Positions 56,872 through 64,000 of a stretch of DNA of 64,000 bases are shown here, piece by piece. Source of the DNA: Epiperipatus broadwayi (lineage: Eukaryota > Onychophora > Udeonychophora > Euonychophora > Peripatidae); contig JAQFVV010000322.1 in assembly GCA_028023455.1 (NCBI GenBank), forward strand, positions 901,001 through 965,000, given 5' to 3'. A program made the translations under genes and the position numbers. Position 1 is the first letter of the stretch, and the number at the start of each line of letters is the position of its first letter. The notes beneath the pieces are model-generated. The model worked only from the letters and a program-made list of their open reading frames with translations. It had not been told where the DNA came from and did no database searches.

Positions 56872-57499
56872 TAACAGTTATGTGTAAGCATAAAAAATGT
56901 GATCATGTGATGTTTAAATGAAAGCATTTAAAAATAAATCAGACTGTGTTAAAAAACATTATTTTCACATGAATTTTTCATTATTGAGTGTATGGATTTT
57001 TTTAGATAGCTTAATTATTAACAAAAAGAGCTTGAAATTTTAACCAGGAAATAGATTTATTATTTCTTCACTATATTAATGATCTTCTATCTCTTCTTTC
57101 CAAAGTTTAATCTGCAATGTATTCATTATATAAATACTCTACTACTTTCATAAATACTTAATACTTTACTCTCTAAAAACTTATTTTATTTAGATTAAAT
57201 TAATATAATTTGCAGTTCATATGGCCATTGTCAAGGCCAGTTATATTTCATTACATTTACAAAATGAAAGATAGTTAGAAAATTCTTAACAATAGACATA
57301 TAAAGCCACTAAATGTTGGGCAGCAAATTATATGAATAATTAATTCTATTTGAATAAAATAAGTTATTAAAAGAATAAATTGATGAATATTTGTGGAAAT
57401 ATTGTAATATATATAATAAGATAAATTCATTAATAATCTTATTAAATCCTTTAATTCTAAATTTATATTAATAGATTTAATAATTATTATCTCAATGAA

Positions 57500-57870
57500 T
57501 CACCTTTGTATTTGTAATTATATGTCAAACTATTTCTATCACTCAAGTTAATTGTTAAATGCTTTTAGAGCAATTGAAACTTTATTTAAACTTTTCAAAT
57601 ACATTCAGTTATTATAAAAGCATACATTTGAGTGTTCAATACAACATTTCAAGTGGTTTTATTCTCTTCACTTTTTTAGGTGTTATTAATCTAACCAGTG
57701 ACAGGAGTGAAGAAAAGAGAACATTGTATTATATACTAAGTGTACCATTATAAACAGTTGAAAGTATTTGAAAAGTTTGAAAGTGAACTTTTTAAAAAAA
57801 AACATTTAACATTTAATATTAAATGATGGAAATAGCCCAACATATAATTACAACACTGTCATTATAAACT
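57500..57870. mobile_element. TIR element, internally shortened copy
   Basis: The ends TGTAATTATATGTCAAACTA (left) and, reverse complemented, TGTAATTATATGTTGGGCTA (right) continue into ATTTC-ATCA and TTAAATGCTTTT-like sequence. Internal sequence (AAACTTTTCAAATACATTCA, GGTGTTATTAATCTAA) matches the longer copy at 60415-61130. Confidence 0.7.
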
Positions 57871-57875
57871 TTTAA

Positions 57876-58085
57876 ACCACTAAACATGATCACTATCTCT
57901 TATGCTAGCACATAACTGTTATTAAACAGACAAAACTCTTCATACAGCAGTGCCACCCTGTTCCAACCAGAGTAATCAATGGATGCCAGAAGGCTTGTGC
58001 CTAAAATCCCCATCTAGTGCCTACTCATCCAATATCTCCAGACTAGTTTCTGGCTTGTGGCCTTTGTCAGTGAGGAGTACTGCAC
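57876..58085 (-). mobile_element. type-2 TIR/hammerhead element, one-armed copy
   Basis: Carries the terminal arm (57927-57985), the body (GCCTTCTGGCATCCATTG and GGATGAGTAGGCACTAGATG on the minus strand) and the hammerhead (58035-58076). The ~85 bp leading into the arm (TCTCTTATGCTAGCACATAA) are repeated before the next unit at 58303-58360, indicating a local duplication. Confidence 0.75.
58035..58076 (-). ncRNA. hammerhead ribozyme relic (copy 2b)
   Basis: Minus strand: helix I TCCTCA, CTGACAA (core G8 changed to A), helix II A-GGC-CACAA-GCC-A, GAA, helix III ACTAGT, C, TGGAGA. Helix I pairs at 5 of 6 positions. Only one invariant core base is wrong. Confidence 0.75.
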
Positions 58086-58302
58086 CTAGATCTTAGGATC
58101 TAATGCAACCCTCCAGAAGCCATATTTTATCTTGACTTAACTACAAAAGTATGAGAATGAAATTGAAAATAATAATATTTTCAATCTAAGCTCAATAGCT
58201 TATATAGTCATGTGGTCTGAACTTAGTCAGCACCCATACATTGTGGTGTCTTTGACTCTTTAACAACCATAGCCCCAATATCCTATTAGGCAGGATTGGT
58301 AT

Positions 58303-58462
58303 TAAACCACTAAACATCATATGCTCGCCATCTCTTATGCTAGCACATAACTGTTATTAAATAGGCAAAGCTCTCCATACAATAGTGCCACCCTTTTGGC
58401 ATCCATTGATTACTCTGGTTGGGACAGGATCGAACTACTGTATGGAGAGTTTTGCCTGTTAC
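58303..58462. mobile_element. type-2 foldback element, shortened left arm
   Basis: The left arm (about 58362-58393) GGCAAAGCTCTCCATACAAT pairs with the right end ACTGTATGGAGAGTTTTGCC (58436-58457). The centre keeps GGCATCCATTGATTACTCTG. The preceding ~60 bp duplicate those before 57927. Confidence 0.8.
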
Positions 58463-58590
58463 AAACTTTTAGGAAATATAAGTTGTATTTGTCTACATAA
58501 TTATTTATGAAAAATTAAAAAAAATAAACCTAGATTTATTATGATCATTTTATAATTATAAATTTTATTAAACGCTCACTATTATTTCAG

Positions 58591-58808
58591 TAATAGTTTT
58601 AACAAGGCTGTAAACCTTAGCAATGAGCGTCTGAAAAAATCGTCACTAGGGACCTCTGTAGGTCTTTAAAACACATGCTTACGCTATGAAGAAAAGAGAG
58701 AACTTTTCTTCATAGCGTAAGCATGTGTTTTAAAGACCTACAGAGGTCCCTAGTGACGATTTTTTCAGACGCTCATTGCTAAGGTTTACAGCCTTGTTAA
58801 AACTATTA
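58591..58808. repeat. perfect 106-bp inverted repeat with 6-nt spacer
   Basis: Arms 58591-58696 and 58703-58808 are exact reverse complements; the spacer is AGAGAA. The ends are TAATAG...CTATTA, compatible with a TA-flanked Tc1/mariner-type MITE. A 16-bp direct repeat TATTATGATCATTTTA occurs at 58538-58553 and 58804-58819. The arms are less AT-rich than the surroundings. RNA from either strand would form a ~106-bp hairpin. Confidence 0.95.
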
Positions 58809-59138
58809 TGATCATTTTAGTATAATAAGAAAAAAAGTTTTGACATTCAGAACATGATCTTAGGATTGGTCAAATTATAATTTTATAATTCTAGGATTAA
58901 AAATATCTCTGAGAGTATAGTATATAATCAATAATTTGGTCACAGTTACTGTATTATTTTGGTTTTTAGGATTTAACATATAATAATGTAAAAGTTATTT
59001 TAGGTAAATGCAAATTACTTACTGAACACATTACTGAAACAATGTATAAACTGCTTCAACCTTCTTTGAAGTTTAAACTAATCAATTCATAAACAGAACA
59101 TTTTTTTAAATATTAAAAATGTAAATTATAAACATTAC

Positions 59139-59426
59139 CTTCACAAAAATATTCAAGTTTTAAGTATTTTCCTTTATCTGGGCATGGATCCCCATACTCT
59201 TCTACCGTAGCATTAAGGGTGCATTCTCTCTGACCATGACATAATTGTAGTACTTTATCAAAAGCTACATCAGACTGGCACTCAACAAGAGAAACTAATT
59301 CCATAGATTTTATGCAGTGTTTTGAAGTAACTTGACCAAAGATAGCTGAGGTTATATTTATAACTTTATTATCAGGGCAAGAAATTTTTCCTGAAGAAAA
59401 TTCACAAATAATCATTGTTTCTGGAC
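59139..59426 (-). CDS. SUEL-type (galactose-binding) lectin domain exon of an unidentified gene
   Basis: An exon of 288 nt with acceptor TTTTTTTAG (plus 59427 onward) and donor GTAATG (plus 59138 downward), entering and leaving in phase 1. It encodes one complete SUEL/rhamnose-binding lectin domain of ~95 residues. Eight cysteines sit in family spacing: CEF, SCPDN, KHCIK, ECQSD, LCHGQ, RECTL, DPCPDKGKYL and YFCEG. The 'YGR' sugar-contact motif is FGQ here. GDPCPDKGKYLKLEYFC is the diagnostic C-terminal block. The domain is extracellular in all known contexts and occurs in secreted lectins and in receptors such as latrophilins. A symmetric 1-1 exon is the classic shuffling unit. I found no neighbouring exon, so the host protein is unknown. 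Confidence 0.88.
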
Positions 59427-59449
59427 CTAAAAAAAGATATAACATTTAA

Positions 59450-60410
59450 ATAATTGAATAACAATGTTTAAATATATAGTTCTTATATGAATAATAACTT
59501 TGTTTTAATAAAAATATAGTCCCATTGCAAATGCCTTTTCAATAGTGCTCCAATAGAGGATTAGTGAAAAAAAAAGACAACACTGGCCAACAGTTGAATA
59601 ATGAATGTTTATACATTTTTTTAGTTCTGTCATGTTATATATTTTTTAAGCAAATAACTATAAAACCATTTATAATGTTAAATGGATTGCTAAGTTAACA
59701 ATAGGCAACATATCTGTAACAAATAAAAACATGATTGGAACTTGGAAAAAATATCCGATTTACTCAGCTCCGATTTGAAGCTTAGATCATGAATATAACA
59801 ATTTAACCCCACCTCAATCTGATAAAGAATTATTCAAAAGTAGAAATTTAGAAATAAAAATTTCTATCTGGTCACTTAGTTAATGCATAGGACTTCAAAT
59901 AATTATGATCTCTATTGATAATTTGAAATTATATATTGATAATTTGGAATTATATAGAGTGAACCCTTGATTCATTGCTTTTCAAAGAACTTGAAATATG
60001 ATATTACTGGAGCCTATTAAAAATTGTAGATAAGAACAATTCAATAATTATTCCCTGAAATGCATGCAAAGTACAATTCATATTTTATAATTCCAATATT
60101 CTGCTATTCATAAATGGAAAAAACACATAATTTTAATATTACTGCAATTACATATGTTAATAATAATAGGGATAAGATAGAAGTACAATAATTTTTTTCT
60201 AATAATCTTTTTATTTTTATGTAAAATTTCTTATTAACATTTGCTTTAATTTAAAGATTGGGGTTTAGTTTGCTTATAGGTAATCCAAGATCTTGACAAG
60301 GTTGACAGTTCTAACTTTTTTTATTGATTCAAATGATAATAGTAACTGATTCAATCAGTGGAAAGACTCTTAATAATTTAAAAGAATTGAAACATTACTA
60401 TAGAAGAAAA
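59450..60410. other. no gene seen (possible intron of the lectin gene)
   Basis: AT-rich. It could contain a small upstream exon of the minus-strand lectin gene but none was recognised. Confidence 0.45.
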
Positions 60411-60414
60411 AGAA

Positions 60415-61130
60415 GAGTAAAATTACTGATTGGGGTAATTATAATTATAAGTTGGATTATTTCCATCATATAATATTAATTGCTAAATGTTTTTAGAAAA
60501 TTCAAACTTTATGTAAACTTTTCAAATACACTCAACTGCTAGCAATAACACATCAATTATTATATAACACAACATTTTGACAAATATTACTATCCTCTCT
60601 TCTTTAGGTGTTTCTGGCCTAATCAGGCAGGCTTAATATTAGCAAGGAAAGCAAACCTAAGATCTTCAGATTTATGAATGTAGAATTTAAGACATTTCAA
60701 CCAACTAGAATATTTGTCAAAGTCAACAATCAGGAAAATTTTTATATACTTATCTACAAGGGTCTTTCTGATTTTTTCACTTTTTTCTTAAAGCCTATCA
60801 GTATATGAAATTTCTACTGTCTGTTGTTTTTGACACAATAGCTTAGTTTGATTAGTTTTGTCTTAAATTTAACATTTATAAATCTAAAGATCCCAGGTTT
60901 GATCTCCTTGCTAATACTGTTGCTGTTCAGTACAGTAATATTTTAAGAGGGGAATAATATACTATTTAAAATGTATAAATAATCTACGTGTACTACTAAT
61001 AACTAATAGCCGAATGGATTTGAAAGTTTAAATAAAATTCTTATTTTTCCAAAAAAACATTTAGCAATTAATATTAGATGATAAAAATAGTCCAACATGT
61101 AATTGCAATTACAACATCATCATCACAAAC
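60415..61130. mobile_element. TIR element, ~700 bp, longer copy
   Basis: Terminal inverted repeats of ~60 bp: left TAATTATAATTATAAGTTGG then TATTTCCATCATATAATATT and AATTGCTAAATGTTTTTAG, matched in reverse complement by 61045-61120. No transposase is visible. The shorter relative is at 57500-57870. Confidence 0.75.
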
Positions 61131-61149
61131 TTTCAGACAATTAGTTTTG

Positions 61150-64000
61150 ATTGAGTAAATTTCAATCGATTATTTTTTTTTAGCAATCCTTTTTTTTGTT
61201 CTTAAGTAGAATCTTAGATATAAAAGTGTTTGAAAAAAATTTATTAGCAATGAAATCATAAAAATGTTTTCAAAAAATTACAAGATTATTCTTTGTATTT
61301 ATTTTAATTTATAATTAGAATTTATGAAAATTGAATATTTGGAATATTATTTAGTAATGAGAACTCATTATAATATGTATTCCTTAATACAGTAACAATA
61401 TTTAGTCATTTCAAAATAAAAATAGTTATTCATGTGAGAAAATATTGTTTTGGGTTGTGATTTGTCAATGAGATATGGAATAAAACGACCAATTAAAGAA
61501 ATAATGATACTATTAAAAATAAGCATATTTTCATAGTGTTATTTGCAAAACAATTAAAACAGATGACAGAGGTCTAAGAAAGTGACACATGCATGAAAAA
61601 TGAATAGAGTTGATGTATTATTATGTGATAATATTTTACAAACAATACTTTTAACTTTCAGACAACGAATAAGCATCTTTTATATATGTTAAGAGTTACT
61701 TTTAAGAATGTTGTACTTTCAGTTTTTATGTTATTTTAAACTTGCACTAGATGGTAATAATGTATGAAAACAATTACTACTGTGTATTCTGAACATTAAA
61801 GCATACACACATTTATGTCTCTATTGCATCAAAATATAAAATTATAATACTATTATGCACTTATTTTAATTTTATTTTTATTTTACCAAGTTAAATATTC
61901 CATGATTCCATTATTTCCCCCTCCCGCACATGAAACAATAATGTTATTTATTTTCATTCATGACCAATTATGCAGCTGATGGCATAATTGATAAACGCAA
62001 ATACAATAGATTATTGCATCAAAATTTTTTTTTTGATTTAATAGAAAAAAGTACTAAAGTCTTATAATAACTTGTTTGATACGACTTGCCATTCCTCCCA
62101 AAACAACAACAACAACAACAACAATGGAAATATCACGTACTTAGCCTATAAGCTGCTAAGCCATCAAACTATACGTTTTCTAAATTTCAGATCTATATAA
62201 GTGATTACAAGTTTTCATGAATTAAAAACGTCGATATTAAAAATTTTGACAATGTTGGTATTATCATGTTGTAAAAATAAGGATTGCTAATATTTTCTTA
62301 TGATATCAGAAAAAGTATTGTTTCTGATAGGCAAGCTAATTTGATTCATGTACGAACAATTACGTCCCTGTGCAATTTATCATGACAGGAGAAGGAAAAG
62401 TTTCTGAATCGATTATTCTTATCTAACTAACAACAACAACAAAAAAATAAACAAACTTAGTTTGATCATGCTCAGTCTATTATATAATCTGATTGGCAAT
62501 TAAACATACATAAGTATTGTATGTTTTTGAGCATTAATAAATGTCAAAAGCAATAATTATATAAATAATCTTGTGGCATTTTTGCAAAAATTAAATTATG
62601 ATTATGACTACCTTTACATATTACAAAAGTTCTTTGGCAGTTATACATTTTAATAACTTTAAATGTAGAATCGACCCAACCCAATTTATAATAAATAAAA
62701 TCTGCTCTAAAACATTTTCAAAATAAATATAATATCTTATTTTTTAATAATTATTTTAAATATTTACTTTATGTCTTAATTCAGTATTTTAAACAATACA
62801 TTCGAAAGGTGTTATTGAATAATTTACACACCAAAGTCTTAATATACACGTAAGCGATGAAGTATTCAATTCGTATTATGCAGTATCTGACAGTTTTATT
62901 ATAGGCGTTTTATAACGGGCTAACTTTATTCTTAAAATTCATCTTGGTTGATACATTTTTAAAAACAATATTTAAATAATGTAAAAATAATTATCAATAG
63001 CAGCTGGTGAAAAATTATATCTATAATTCTATTCCTAATTCAAAGGGTAAGACTTTAATGAAAAAAAATTACTATACTCAATATATTTGATTTGAATCAA
63101 AGCTGTGAACATTTAAAAAAATGTCTCAAGTAGACTTTGAATTTTTCTTTCAAATTATTCATAATAAACCAGATATTTATCTAGTATTAATCAGGTAATA
63201 AGTATCAAGAGATTATTATATAGCTGATAAAATTCCTAAGTTAATGTTAATGCACTGATATGTCATAATATAATGCTATTTTTACCAATAATGTTCAGTT
63301 GTTATACTCCTAGAGTTCCAAATTCATGAATTATTTTTACCTTTTAATGTTACACTTCAAAAATGAATTAGGTAAGTGCTTAGATTATTAAAAAAGAGGC
63401 CCTCCTTTATTATAACAATCTAATAAATTTATAAAAATAATTACAAAAATCATTAGTAGTTAAGATTTCAGATGTTGTTTTTTGTAAAATTGTGCATCTA
63501 TATATTTAAATTATAAAAATACAATTCTATTCTCAAATTTTTGAAACATCTTTGGACATACATATTAACTGAGGAAAATGATTTGCTAAGATCTTTAAAA
63601 AATAATATTTCTGTCATCCATCAAGTGGTTTTTATTATAGTTCGTATTAACATATTGATAGTCACATGTATAGATAAAGTGAATAGATTATCCACCTGAA
63701 AATATAATCCAGTTTGATGAGTTTATTGATTTTTACTTATGAGTTTGAAATTCAGAAAATAGTATGGTAATTTTTCCAAAGCCTAATAGCTCCAACTTAA
63801 TTATTAATTGGGATTTATTTGAGAAAAACATGTATTACATCTCTGTATGAAAATGAATACACACACACACACACACTATATATATATATACATACACCTA
63901 AAATAATACATAAACATAAATTATAGTCCTACATTTTTATAAGCTATAAAGTTATCATCTATAGCTAATGAATGAAAAAAGTAGGAACTAAGAATATATT
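61150..64000. other. intergenic or intronic, no gene seen
   Basis: AT-rich with an AAC microsatellite (62104-62123) and an AC/AT microsatellite (63860-63898). Nothing else supported. Confidence 0.5.
63860..63898. repeat. AC/AT microsatellite
   Basis: A run of AC followed by AT dinucleotides. Similar tracts are at about 4213-4247 and 14407-14430. Confidence 0.9.

Noticed and set aside
6640-63898. CRISPR-like arrays
   Set aside because: The repeats seen are microsatellites, minisatellites or transposons; no regularly spaced identical repeats with unique spacers, and the genome is eukaryotic.

Overview
The window is a very AT-rich, low-gene-density stretch of a metazoan nuclear genome. Evidence for this: spliceosomal GT..AG introns of 4-7 kb, AATAAA signals, tRNA-derived SINEs, several retrotransposon superfamilies, and a TBCK gene with animal-type exon structure. 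The base composition, the SUEL-type lectin exon, the intronless clan-2 P450 and the repeat load suggest an invertebrate. Hydrozoan cnidarian, planarian or mollusc are all possible, and I cannot settle the clade from the sequence.

Layout. 1-19001 (+): the last four exons of TBCK, encoding its C-terminal rhodanese-like domain, with introns full of repeats (a SINE with target duplications, an 827-bp hAT-like MITE, and an inverted pair of hammerhead-ribozyme repeats). 21225-21577: a 317-bp hammerhead-bearing insertion between perfect 18-bp direct repeats. 21829-29789 (-): a young non-autonomous LTR retrotransposon with about 3.4-kb LTRs, no pol, and one gag-like reading frame broken by a single stop. 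29790-41000: gene-poor, with a long foldback and tandem duplications. 41100-42572 (+): an intact intronless cytochrome P450. 43500-54200: retroelement graveyard, with an RTE-like LINE relic, a Ty3/gypsy integrase relic, a SINE, and a 2.9-kb APE-type LINE relic carrying an insertion. 54569-61150: a dense field of inverted-repeat elements, including a perfect 106-bp-arm palindrome. 59139-59426 (-): a single SUEL-lectin exon of an otherwise unseen gene.

The main discovery is at least eight hammerhead-ribozyme motifs of three types, all type I with tiny self-complementary helix III. One type sits inside terminal-inverted-repeat/foldback elements. Three copies of that type each carry a different single core mutation, so their majority sequence is a perfect hammerhead core. 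Another type is in a 317-bp unit with target-site duplications. Two copies (17073-17116 on the minus strand and 21479-21518 on the plus strand) still have intact catalytic cores.

The cellular genes (TBCK, P450, lectin exon) show no functional link to each other; the window is best read as three unrelated genes embedded in mobile DNA.
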